This document shows positions 10,062 through 21,199 of a DNA stretch of 64,000 bases, piece by piece. The DNA is from Prostheceraeus crozeri. Lineage: Eukaryota; Platyhelminthes; Polycladida; Euryleptidae. Each line of letters begins with the position of its first letter. Position 1 is the first letter of the stretch. Made by a program: the position numbers and the translations under genes. A model generated the notes under the pieces. The model worked only from the letters and a program-made list of their open reading frames with translations, made no database searches and was not told the DNA's origin. The stretch spans positions 161,592 to 225,591 of the forward strand of contig CAJQUW010006296.1 of the NCBI GenBank assembly GCA_907163375.1, read 5' to 3'.

Positions 10062-12657
10062 TTGGTGCTACATGGAAAATGAGTTTGTACAGTGCTCTAA
10101 CCGGTGGAAGAGTGTTCTACTAATCCAGTCTGAGTTTGAACACACACTTCTCCGACACTCCAGCACTCCTACGACCGGTAAATACCGGTTATTGTACAGT
10201 AACTACAAGAATACTGCCCATTTATGAACAAATCAATTGGTGCTACATGGAAAATGAGTTTGTACAGTGCTCTAACCGGTGGAAGAGTGTTCTACTAATC
10301 CAGTCTGAGTTTGAACACACCCTTCTCCGACACTCCAGCACTCCTACGACCGGTAAATACCGGTTATTGTACAGTAACTACAAGAATACTGCCCATTTAT
10401 GAACAAATCAATTGGTGCTACATGGAAAATGAGTTTGTACAGTGCTCTAACCGGTGGAAGAGTGTTCTACTAATCCAGTCTGAGTTTGAACACACACTTC
10501 TCCGACACTCCAGCACTCCTACGACCGGTAAATACCGGTTATTGTACAGTAACTACAAGAATACTGCCCATTTATGAACAAATCAATTGGTGCTACATGG
10601 AAAATGAGTTTGTACAGTGCTCTAACCGGTGGAAGAGTGTTCTACTAATCCAGTCTGAGTTTGAACACACACTTCTCCGACACTCCAGCACTCCTACGAC
10701 CGGTAAATACCGGTTATTGTACAGTAACTACAAGAATACTGCCCATTTATGAACAAATCAATCGGTGCTACATAGAAAATGAGTTTGTACAGTGCTCTAA
10801 CCGGTGGAAGAGTGTTCTACTAATCCAGTCTGAGTTTGAACACACACTTCTCCGACACTCCAGCACTACTACGACCGGCAAATACCGGTTATTGTACAGT
10901 AACTACAAGAATACTGCCCATTTATGAACAAATCAATTGGTGCTACATGGAAAATGAGTTTGTACAGTGCTCTAACCGGTGGAAGAGTGTTCTACTAATC
11001 CAGTCTGAGTTTGAACACACACTTCTCCGACACTCCAGCACTCCTACGACCGGTAAATACCGGTTATTGTACAGTAACTACAAGAATACTGCCCATTTAT
11101 GAACAAATCAATTGGTGCTACATGGAAAATGAGTTTGTACAGTGCTCTAACCGGTGGAAGAGTGTTCTACTAATCCAGTCTGAGTTTGAACACACACTTC
11201 TCCGACACTCCAGCACTCCTACGACCGGTAAATACCGGTTATTGTACAGTAACTACAAGAATACTGCCCATTTATGAACAAATCAATTGGTGCTACATGG
11301 AAAATGAGTTTGTACAGTGCTCTAACCGGTGGAAGAGTGTTCTACTAATCCAGTCTGAGTTTGAACACACACTTCTCCGACACTCCAGCACTCCTACGAC
11401 CGGTAAATACCGGTTATTGTACAGTAACTACAAGAATACTGCCCATTTATGAACAAATCAATCGGTGCTACATGGAAAATGAGTTTGTACAGTGCTCTAA
11501 CCGGTGGAAGAGTGTTCTACTAATCCAGTCTGAGTTTGAACACACACTTCTCCGACACTCCAGCACTCCTACGACCGGCAAATACCGGTTATTGTACAGT
11601 AACTACAAGAATACTGCCCATTTATGAACAAATCAATTGGTGCTACATGGAAAATGAGTTTGTACAGTGCTCTAACCGGTGGAAGAGTGTTCTACTAATC
11701 CAGTCTGAGTTTGAACACACACTTCTCCGACACTCCAGCACTCCTACGACCGGTAAATACCGGTTATTGTACAGTAACTACAAGAATACTGCCCATTTAT
11801 GAACAAATCAATTGGTGCTACATGGAAAATGAGTTTGTACAGTGCTCTAACCGGTGGAAGAGTGTTCTACTAATCCAGTCTGAGTTTGAACACACACTTC
11901 TCCGACACTCCAGCACTCCTACGACCGGTAAATACCGGTTATTGTACAGTAACTACAAGAATACTGCCCATTTATGAACAAATCAATTGGTGCTACATGG
12001 AAAATGAGTTTGTACAGTGCTCTAACCGGTGGAAGAGTGTTCTACTAATCCAGTCTGAGTTTGAACACACACTTCTCCGACACTCCAGCACTCCTACGAC
12101 CGGTAAATACCGGTTATTGTACAGTAACTACAAGAATACTGCCCATTTATGAACAAATCAATTGGTGCTACATGGAAAATGAGTTTGTACAGTGCTCTAA
12201 CCGGTGGAAGAGTGTTCTACTAATCCAGTCTGAGTTTGAACACACACTTCTCCGACACTCCAGCACTCCTACGACCGGTAAATACCGGTTATTGTACAGT
12301 AACTACAAGAATACTGCCCATTTATGAACAAATCAATTGGTGCTACATGGAAAATGAGTTTGTACAGTGCTCTAACCGGTGGAAGAGTGTTCTACTAATC
12401 CAGTCTGAGTTTGAACACACACTTCTCCGACACTCCAGCACTCCTACGACCGGTAAATACCGGTTATTGTACAGTAACTACAAGAATACTGCCCATTTAT
12501 GAACAAATCAATTGGTGCTACATGGAAAATGAGTTTGTACAGTGCTCTAACCGGTGGAAGAGTGTTCTACTAATCCAGTCTGAGTTTGAACACACACTTC
12601 TCCGACACTCCAGCACTCCTACGACCGGTAAATACCGGTTATTGTACAGTAACTACA
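10062..12657 (+). repeat. 175-bp tandem array, left arm (about 14.8 copies)
   Basis: Head-to-tail copies with a strict 175-bp period and only a few single-base differences (for example CTACTACG for CTCCTACG, or GGCAAA for GGTAAA). Each unit contains GAGTTTGTACAG, CTAACCGGTGG, CGACCGGTAAATACCGG and ATTGTACAG. An 88-codon frame appears in every unit, but 175 is not a multiple of 3 and it reads into the next unit in another frame, so it is not a gene. Confidence 0.95.
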
Positions 12658-15600
12658 TCATCGATGCGATGGTTTTGTTTCAAAATTCAATTGTCGGTTG
12701 AATCGCTATCTTCCACCAGTGAAACGAGTTGAAACAATATTCTGTTTCAAGAAATGTTATTGTCCATCAAAATATGAACTCTGCTGAGAATGGTGCACAA
12801 AACTCTGGAAAAAGCCCGAGTACTTCATAAAGGTCACGGGTGAAAAGCTTGATGTAGGCGGTACTCCAAAAATCAATAGCTGCACCAAATTCAAATGCTG
12901 ACAAGGGAGAAGGACGACAGATGAATATCGAGTTCTCAATTTTTACATACTCTATTACAGTAGGAAGCACAGCATAGAAAGGTCAGATAGGATAAAAATG
13001 ACTTGCAACATTTGTGCAATGAAGACCGAATATCTTAGATGCGATGATGATCGGACAGTCCGAGGCGCATATAGAAAAGCAACTACAAGGTATAGAAAAG
13101 AGGAACATCTCTAAAAATGCCTGTACTAAGTTGTGTCAACCAATTGTAGTCAAAACAATTACAAATGCACTTAAAAATCACCGCAAAAAACAGCAATCTT
13201 GATAATTAGTGTTGCTTGTAATTCATCACTAATATCTGGAAAACAATCGAAGGTATAATAAATGTAACAACTGGATATACTAGCTGATAGGACGAAACAA
13301 TGGAAACCGTAGAATACAAAGGGAAAAGGTTTGTCTGCATATGTGAATTTAAGGTACCGCGGTTATGTATAAGTAAAATCCGGAAAACAATCAAAGGTAT
13401 TGTTAAGAAGACCGATTGCAGACATAATGTCGTATATTTCATTAACACAGCATTACGTTAAAATCGAGACCATCACTCACTACACAAAGGTCTGAACAGC
13501 AGTCCACGATCATGTGCATAGCTGAAACACAGTGAATCTCAAGTGTCATGGAAATCTCACGTCACAGGTATAAAAGTAAGAATTGTACAGGCTTGCGTAT
13601 AGCCTATACGATGAACCTTAAATGACCAAAAATGTGACCAAGCGATAAAGTTTTTAAAATACATAAGGAAATGGTCGGGATAAGATTAATTACAACAAAT
13701 TTCATGAATGCTCATGACAAGCGGAATATAGTAGTGGTCAAAATATTTCAATTTCGTGTTCACACTCAAAAAATGTTGAAGACTTATCGCTCAAACATGA
13801 GAGCAGGGGAGTCATAATCGTAGTTGTTGAACAGACGCTCTCTGTAATCAGTCACGCATGTTCAGATACACTACATGCTCACTAAGTTGATAATTTGAAT
13901 AATTTCAAATGAAAGAATGTGATCACCAGATGTCTTAACGAGCGGTGTAGAAGGCAACCTACTGATTTTCAAGTTATGTCGTTATATCGTACAACCCGAA
14001 GTATAGCTCCTTCAAATGAAATATGCGTTACATTGCAATAACCGCAATGTAGGTTATAAACCTTGTATGTAGGTTCAACACAACTGATAGAAATAGGAAC
14101 TTGATTTTCTGAACCTTAACTGATGATGTTAATCACCGGATGTATCAAAAATTGTATCACAGTCAGGCAGGCTAGTTAGGCTCTCAGTTCAGTAGCCATA
14201 AAATGTTGACATATAAAACTTACGGGATATATTCATGGCTAATCTCATTTTTGTTGATTTGTTCATCGTCAAATATTTGAACAATTAGATCTTTTCATGT
14301 GCTAATACTAATTAAATGATGCTGTATAAATGAGCGTAAACCTAGCAAACTTACATATTACTTCATTTTCCTATGTGAAAGTTTGTAATTCTATGTGCCA
14401 TTTAAACATAAACAGCCGCGAATAGATTAAGAAATACAAATACACGCATTTCGCTGCAAAAGATGGAATTTCGACCTTCAGTCATCCGCCAAATTTTTAA
14501 ATCAACATGTGATAGTTAAGTGACCTTGATCGTTGATTGTAGATGAAAATATTGAACATGCAGTGTATAAAAATATTGCAGGATTATAATTACGATAGGC
14601 TGGCTTGGGGAAATGCATCATTAGGTAAATGCGATTAGGTTGTAGCCCAAACCAATAGCTCATAGCCAATAAACCGTTAAGTTTGCATCCATATGTGCCT
14701 GCATATAGCCAATCTCTTAGATTGGCAGATAGCCAATATCTAAGGCATTTTATTTCGCAAAAGTATTGCATGCCACCCTGGCACTTGGTGAAAGATTTGG
14801 CAGTTTTTGAAAATTGGGCCTTATTTGCTTTACTCTGCAACAAATTTTGTTTGCTGTCAAGAGAAGCAAGCTGGAATTAAATATGGGCGACCTTTTATAT
14901 CACAGTAAGATGTCAAGTTCATCCACACGAAATAGCGGATTCGATCGAATACCTCTTCATTATTTACGTAGCCCGATCGATTTTGGTAGTGAAAACCAGG
15001 TCCGGGGTAAATGCGACAAGGCCCATCGAGATAGGTGCGACAACGTGCAAAATTTTGATTTTTGTCGCTTAAGTTTTTGATACACTCCTGCATGTGTCAA
15101 TAAAATCGTCACCAACATATTTTGAAATCATAGATGTCTCAAACGACAATAGGGTGCAATGCTCAAGATCCAAGCTTGTTTCGAGTTCATGGATTTTGAT
15201 CGATTAATAACAGCTAGATGCCATTTCAAGTCAATCAAACGAAAGGATCTACGTCCAGAAAGAACGAGAAACCTTTACGATATTTAGGCCTAATTCTGAT
15301 ATTCTTTTCTCTAATGCGCTCGTATATTTCTAAAATAGGCTAATTCTGTTTTTGAACGTATATCAGTTGTAGCATTTCATGCATGTATCCTATTTAAAAA
15401 TAGGCCTATTCAGCTTCAAAATACGCTTACATACTATAAACACTGCCCATTTTTATCTCACATAAACATAAATCTACACTAGGTGACATGCCACGCGTTA
15501 TTCAGGCGCAATTACGGAACACCCCAAACATCCGTGGTTAAGGACATTCTATTCTTCTACCCGCGTATATATGCGCTGCACTAAGAGTCAGAAATCACTT

Positions 15601-16266
15601 GATCTGATGCTGTTAAAACATGGGAGATGTTTAAGAATACGCGCGGGCGAGCGTTTATAGTAATTGCGCGTCGTCCACGGTTGTCTGCGCTGCCACTTGA
15701 ACCACTAATATGAACCGCTAAGCATGTTCTGTCTTCCCTGAACATGAAATTGAGGTCCTATCACATTGTTTAGCCTCTGATACAGGCAGACACATGAGAC
15801 GCAAAGTCTATATAACAGGACTGCCAACTATACTTACTTATATAACTTATATTGCAGCAATATCCCGCATAGCCACGAATGTTTGGGGTCATATGTAATT
15901 ACGCGTGATTGAGCGTGGCATGTCAACTAGTGTATCGAAATAATGATCTAGATCAATTCTGCAATCACAAATAAACCAAGATCCACTTCTATATGTGAAA
16001 ATGTCTATTCTAGGTAGCGATAAGTTAGCACTTAGGATTTCCTTGTAAAGATCAGTTGCTCTATTACCAAGATAGGAGCGAAACACATCACCGTCATTTC
16101 ATATTACATTCCCAACACATCATCGGAGTTTAATTCGCAAATCTATATGAAAACGTACTCAGATGCAAAATCACCCAGGCCATGTCGTATTTACCCCAAT
16201 CATGAGGTAAAAGAGACTTTGAAGTCACTTACTTTGACATCCAACTTAGAGAAACTTATCATTCCA
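12658..16266. other. unique interior of the foldback element
   Basis: About 3.6 kb without a recognisable transposase or other protein. The frames present are short and overlap on both strands. A 20-bp sequence around 15004, GGGGTAAATGCGACAAGGCC, recurs inverted with two changes near 16180. A diverged direct repeat around AAAACAATCGAAGGTAT occurs near 13242 and 13384. It may be captured host DNA. Confidence 0.5.
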
Positions 16267-18707
16267 TCATAAATGGGCAGTATTCTTGTAGTTACTGTAC
16301 AATAACCGGTATTTACCGGTCGTAGGAGTGCTGGAGTGTCGGAGAAGTGTGTGTTCAAACTCAGACTGGATTAGTAGAACACTCTTCCACCGGTTAGAGC
16401 ACTGTACAAACTCATTTTCCATGTAGCACCAATTGATTTGTTCATAAATGGGCAGTATTCTTGTAGTTACTGTACAATAACCGGTATTTACCGGTCGTAG
16501 TAGTGCTGGAGTGTCGGAGAAGTGTGTGTTCAAACTCAGACTGGATTAGTAGAACACTCTTCCACCGGTTAGAGCACTGTACAAACTCATTTTCCATGTA
16601 GCACCAATTGATTTGTTCATAAATGGGCAGTATTCTTGTAGTTACTGTACAATAACCGGTATTTACCGGTCGTAGTAGTGCTGGAGTGTCGGAGAAGTGT
16701 GTGTTCAAACTCAGACCGGATTAGTAGAACACTCTTCCACCGGTTAGAGTACTGTACAAACTCATTTTCCATGTAGCACCAATTGATTTGTTCATAAATG
16801 GGCAGTATTCTTGTAGTTACTGTACAATAACCGGTATTTACCGGTCGTAGGAGTGCTGGAGTGTCGGAGAAGTGTGTGTTCAAACTCAGACTGGATTAGT
16901 AGAACACTCTTCCACCGGTTAGAGCACTGTACAAACTCATTTTCCATGTAGCACCAATTGATTTGTTCATAAATGGGCAGTATTCTTGTAGTTACTGTAC
17001 AATAACCGGTATTTACCGGTCGTAGGAGTGCTGGAGTGTCGGAGAAGTGTGTGTTCAAACTCAGACTGGATTAGTAGAACACTCTTCCACCGGTTAGAGC
17101 ACTGTACAAACTCATTTTCCATGTAGCACCAATTGATTTGTTCATAAATGGGCAGTATTCTTGTAGTTACTGTACAATAACCGGTATTTACCGGTCGTAG
17201 GAGTGCTGGAGTGTCGGAGAAGTGTGTGTTCAAACTCAGACTGGATTAGTAGAACACTCTTCCACCGGTTAGAGCACTGTACAAACTCATTTTCCATGTA
17301 GCACCAATTGATTTGTTCATAAATGGGCAGTATTCTTGTAGTTACTGTACAATAACCGGTATTTACCGGTCGTAGGAGTGCTGGAGTGTCGGAGAAGTGT
17401 GTGTTCAAACTCAGACTGGATTAGTAGAACACTCTTCCACCGGTTAGAGCACTGTACAAACTCATTTTCCATGTAGCACCAATTGATTTGTTCATAAATG
17501 GGCAGTATTCTTGTAGTTACTGTACAATAACCGGTATTTACCGGTCGTAGGAGTGCTGGAGTGTCGGAGAAGTGTGTGTTCAAACTCAGACTGGATTAGT
17601 AGAACACTCTTCCACCGGTTAGAGCACTGTACAAACTCATTTTCCATGTAGCACCAATTGATTTGTTCATAAATGGGCAGTATTCTTGTAGTTACTGTAC
17701 AATAACCAGTATTTACCGGTCGTAGGAGTGCTGGAGTGTCGGAGAAGTGTGTGTTCAAACTCAGACTGGATTAGTAGAACACTCTTCCACCGGTTAGAGC
17801 ACTGTACAAACTCATTTTCCATGTAGCACCAATTGATTTGTTCATAAATGGGCAGTATTCTTGTAGTTACTGTACAATAACCGGTATTTACCGGTCGTAG
17901 GAGTGCTGGAGTGTCGGAGAAGTGTGTGTTCAAACTCAGACTGGATGAGTAGAACACTCTTCCACCGGTTAGAGCACTGTACAAACTCATTTTCCATGTA
18001 GCACCAATTGATTTGTTCATAAATGGGCAGTATTCTTGTAGTTACTGTACAATAACCGGTATTTACCGGTCGTAGTAGTGCTGGAGTGTCGGAGAAGTGT
18101 GTGTTCAAACTCAGACTGGATTAGTAGAACACTCTTCCACCGGTTAGAGCACTGTACAAACTCATTTTCCATGTAGCACCAATTGATTTGTTCATAAATG
18201 GGCAGTATTCTTGTAGTTACTGTACAATAACCGGTATTTACCGGTCGTAGGAGTGCTGGAGTGTCGGAGAAGTGTGTGTTCAAACTCAGACTGGATTAGT
18301 AGAACACTCTTCCACCGGTTAGAGCACTGTACAAACTCATTTTCCATGTAGCACCAATTGATTTGTTCATAAATGGGCAGTATTCTTGTAGTTACTGTAC
18401 AATAACCGGTATTTACCGGTCGTAGGAGTGCTGGAGTGTCGGAGAAGTGTGTGTTCAAACTCAGACTGGATTAGTAGAACACTCTTCCACCGGTTAGAGC
18501 ACTGTACAAACTCATTTTCCATGTAGCACCAATTGATTTGTTCATAAATGGGCAGTATTCTTGTAGTTACTGTACAATAACCGGTATTTACCGGTCGTAG
18601 GAGTGCTGGAGTGTCGGAGAAGTGTGTGTTCAAACTCAGACTGGATTAGTAGAACACTCTTCCACCGGTTAGAGCACTGTACAAACTCATTTTCCATGTA
18701 GCACCAA
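16267..18707 (-). repeat. 175-bp tandem array, right arm (about 13.9 copies)
   Basis: The same 175-bp unit as 10062-12657 in the opposite orientation, again nearly uniform. It differs from the left array by about one unit in copy number. Confidence 0.95.
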
Positions 18708-19061
18708 GAACTTTTCTGGAAAATCTTATCATTTTTTGAAAAAATCGGTTTTTGGCGGTTTTTTCCGGTTGTTCGTGTAAGGAAAGTGCTGGAAGTTGCT
18801 GTACAAACTCAGGTTTTTGCTCTTGTATCTAAATTTTTCCACCGGAATGCTGTACAAACTCGCTAACCAGGTAGCACCAATACTTGCACCAATTTTTCGA
18901 ATTTAAATTTGAATTTTGAAGGTGAAAGAGTTCGAATTTTGGAAAACTTTTTGGCTGTACAAACTCTGCGTCATCAGTAGTACCTAAACATGTGGTTTCC
19001 TATTCTGTACAAACTCTATTCAAAAAGTTGGTGTTGAAGTTGGTGCTAACTTCAACGACAT
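18708..19061 (-). repeat. right outer segment of the foldback inverted repeat
   Basis: Reverse complement of 9720-10061 with few differences, including a short extra stretch (ACTTGCACCA region near 18880) absent on the left. It ends CTTCAACGACAT next to the 9-bp target duplication. Confidence 0.8.
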
Positions 19062-19070
19062 CCTATCTAA
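19062..19070 (+). repeat. 9-bp target-site duplication, right of foldback
   Basis: Exact copy of CCTATCTAA at 9711-9719. Confidence 0.8.
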
Positions 19071-19450
19071 GCATCACTTATTAGGCATCATACATCACTT
19101 ATTTCACCTATAATAATTAAAGAAAATTTCGATTACTTATGCTGCTAGACAAAGTTATGTCCGGTCAGTCAAGTTCCAGGTGCTTTCGTTTATCGGTCAG
19201 TCACGTTCCAAAAACTATAGAGCAGACACGAAGTAAAAAGGTAAGCTAAGTTCATTACTAAAACATCTTGATAGAACCCATATAATATAACATATTAACA
19301 TTTCGTAAAGTAGCCTTGTTTTATCAGACAACAGTCTCGACTCTCTAGATTAAACTTGAAAAATATATACCTAGTTGACACTTCCTGCAGATTGCCACAA
19401 ATGCAATTAAGTCGGCAGTCAACACTGAAGACTTAAAGCCTACGGCTTAC
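19071..19450. other. intergenic or intronic sequence
   Basis: No coding signal. It holds GGTCAGTCAAGTTCC at 19163-19177 and GGTCAGTCACGTTCC at 19195-19209, related to two short sequences left of the foldback element in the same orientation. If the PCI exon to the right belongs to a live gene, this is the start of its downstream intron. Confidence 0.4.
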
Positions 19451-19552
19451 CCTTTTGAAAATATCTGAGTGTTTATCTACGAAGCTGTCAAGCATGTGAA
19501 CGTCATTGGCTCGAAAAGCCGTCAGGAGATCAGCATACGGTCCGATTAAATT
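19451..19552 (-). CDS. internal exon of a PCI-domain protein, probably COP9 signalosome subunit 3
   Basis: On the minus strand a polypyrimidine tract and TTTTTTTCAG acceptor precede a 102-bp open stretch ending AAAAGG followed by GTAAGC, a consensus donor. The exon is exactly 34 codons, phase 0 at both ends, and encodes an alpha-helical segment NLIGPYADLLTAFRANDV followed by a stretch ending DKHSDIFKR. CSN3 proteins have a comparable segment with a KHSETFTRDN-like end just ahead of the PCI domain. Other PCI-type subunits such as PSMD3 are possible. No neighbouring exon was found: the foldback element lies 390 bp downstream, in what would be the next intron. Confidence 0.5.
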
Positions 19553-20074
19553 CTGAAAAAAAGGAATAAAGCTCAATAAGTCAAAAGAGATTAAACCCGC
19601 CCGAACGATATTTGTAGTGCAGCAATAATGGTATATGATATTGATAATGCCACAACAATCTGGATAATACATTCGAAAATCAGGCTGGTGTCTTGCATTT
19701 TGGGAATTAGCAATGTATGCTGTGGGAAGAACCAAGTAAGCTAATGCTCAGTTCAACATTCTTCTTTTTGTGATATTATATTTCGATCTATACTCATATG
19801 TCATCGACAGACAAGATAATCATAGTAAAGGCTAACAATAAATTCAAACATGCAAGAACTTGAACCATTCAGCGATTTCCTTTTCATTTAAATTTGTTAA
19901 ATCTGTCAATTTTCCTGTCAGATTAGAGTTTATACTCTACTACCGGTAAAATCTAATCCCACATAATCTGTTTCAAATATCCTATGTTATTCATCTCATT
20001 CCTAGTTGTAGACTTTGCCTCTACATAATTGAATTTATTGTGTGGCTTAACTTTGATTCACTCGTCTGAGATCT
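19553..20074. other. intronic or intergenic sequence upstream of the PCI exon
   Basis: Nothing recognised beyond the exon's acceptor and polypyrimidine tract. Confidence 0.4.
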
Positions 20075-20300
20075 CGCCCTCCCTCTCTCCCTCCCTCCCT
20101 CCCTCTCTCTCTCTTTCCCCCCTCTCTCTCTCTCTCCCTCCCTCCCTCTCTCCCTCCCTTCCACCCTCCCTGCCTCCCTCTCTCTCTCTCTCCCTCCCTC
20201 CCTCTCTCCCTCCCTCCCTCCCTACCTCTCCCTCTCTCCCTCCCTCCCTCTCTCTCCCCCTCTCTCTCCGACTCTCTCTCTCTCTCCCTCTCTCTCTCTA
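20075..20300 (+). repeat. CT-rich polypyrimidine microsatellite
   Basis: About 225 bp composed almost wholly of CTCC/CT units. The open frame it creates (Ser-Leu-Pro repeats) is a composition artefact. A shorter tract of the same kind lies at about 20682-20712. Confidence 0.9.
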
Positions 20301-20318
20301 GAACAGCATTGTTCTTTC

Positions 20319-20486
20319 TTGCATGCGTTTATTTTGCATGTTTTCTGTTCTTGCATGCTTTTGGAGTTATCTTTCCCAGTCAGTATTTCATTTCGCGTCA
20401 AGTGTTGCATGTTCAGCTTTGCATGTTTCTGTTATATGTTTTCCGTTGCATGTTCAGCTCAGCGTTGCATGTTTTTAAGTTGCATG
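20319..20486 (+). promoter_or_regulatory. cluster of eight TTGCATG motifs
   Basis: TTGCATG starts at 20319, 20334, 20351, 20405, 20419, 20446, 20465 and 20480, and once more at 20792. UGCAUG is the binding site of RBFOX splicing factors, and TGCATG also resembles half-sites of other DNA-binding proteins. The spacing is irregular, so it is not a simple tandem repeat. If it functions, it would be in a plus-strand transcript, opposite to the PCI exon. Confidence 0.4.
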
Positions 20487-20499
20487 CCTAGGTATGCCT

Positions 20500-21190
20500 G
20501 ATTTATGTTTGACGAACTTCTATAATTTCTTACAGTGTGTATTAAAGTGGAATTGAAAAAGCTAAAATATAGCGAAACCGGTCTTCCACATACTGATTGG
20601 TTTTCCGTTAACTTCAAATTTTGGTGGCCGTAGATTTTTCGTTGGTATTGCTGCTGTCGGAGTGTGGATCTCTGGGGTTACTCCCTCTCTCTCCTTCTCC
20701 CTCTCTCTCTTGTAAATTTCTAAATTTCACGCCTCTTACACCTTAAGCTGTCTTGCTAGCTTCGATCAGTAGTCCTGCTGTTTGATAACTTTTGCATGCA
20801 ATTTTGCTTTTAAGCCTACCATGATGCTCCTTTGGCACTCATCGGTGCGCATATGAATATGTAATTTATTATTCATTACAAGATACTGACATATCATATT
20901 TATAGCTTACCCTTTCCTTTTTAACTGCAGGCTAACGTTTTGATTTGACTCTTTTCGCTTTACTGTTTTTTGAGTATGCATGTATATAGGCGCAACCTGT
21001 GCTTCTTAAGTTTGTTGGAGTTTGGGGTCCCGAGGGGATCTCACTTTGTCCTCTTCATTCGACTTCATCGTTTAAGCTCAATATTTGACGTAATGGAATA
21101 AACATAAATGTACAGGACTGATCAAAAAGTTTTCTATGTGCTAGTATGTGGTATTCTAAAATCGTCACTTTGTCACAGACGTGTCAAACT
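20500..21190. other. intergenic sequence
   Basis: Contains the short CT tract at 20682-20712. No gene recognised. Confidence 0.4.
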
Positions 21191-21199
21191 CACATAGAA

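Larger units (their letters stand above)
9720..19061. mobile_element. giant foldback (FB-like) transposon with 175-bp repeats
   Basis: The segment starts ATGTCGTTGAAG and ends with the exact reverse complement CTTCAACGACAT. Inside each end lie matching 340-bp segments, then long arrays of a 175-bp unit in opposite orientation, then a 3.6-kb interior. The flanks carry a 9-bp direct repeat, CCTATCTAA. Long inverted repeats built of tandem subrepeats with 9-bp target duplications are the definition of Drosophila FB elements, some of which are linked to Mutator-like transposases. No transposase is seen inside, so this copy would be mobilised in trans. Confidence 0.85.

Noticed and set aside
10136-12701. 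A series of 88-codon open frames, one per 175-bp unit (also on the minus strand at 16267-18633).
   Set aside because: They arise from the repeat itself. The period is not a multiple of three, each frame runs into the next unit in a different frame, and there is no protein motif.
12757-12970. Minus-strand frames in the foldback interior as a transposase piece.
   Set aside because: Short, in two overlapping frames, and without any Mutator-like or other transposase motif.
14502-14843. 113-codon minus-strand frame in the foldback interior.
   Set aside because: No motif, and the overlapping plus-strand frame is equally open; treated as non-coding.
10062-18707. Regular repeats as a possible CRISPR array.
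   Set aside because: Units are contiguous with no spacers, in a eukaryotic context, and form an inverted pair with target duplications.
20029-20301. 90-codon Ser/Leu/Pro-rich frame.
   Set aside because: Produced by the CT-rich microsatellite; no other coding sign.
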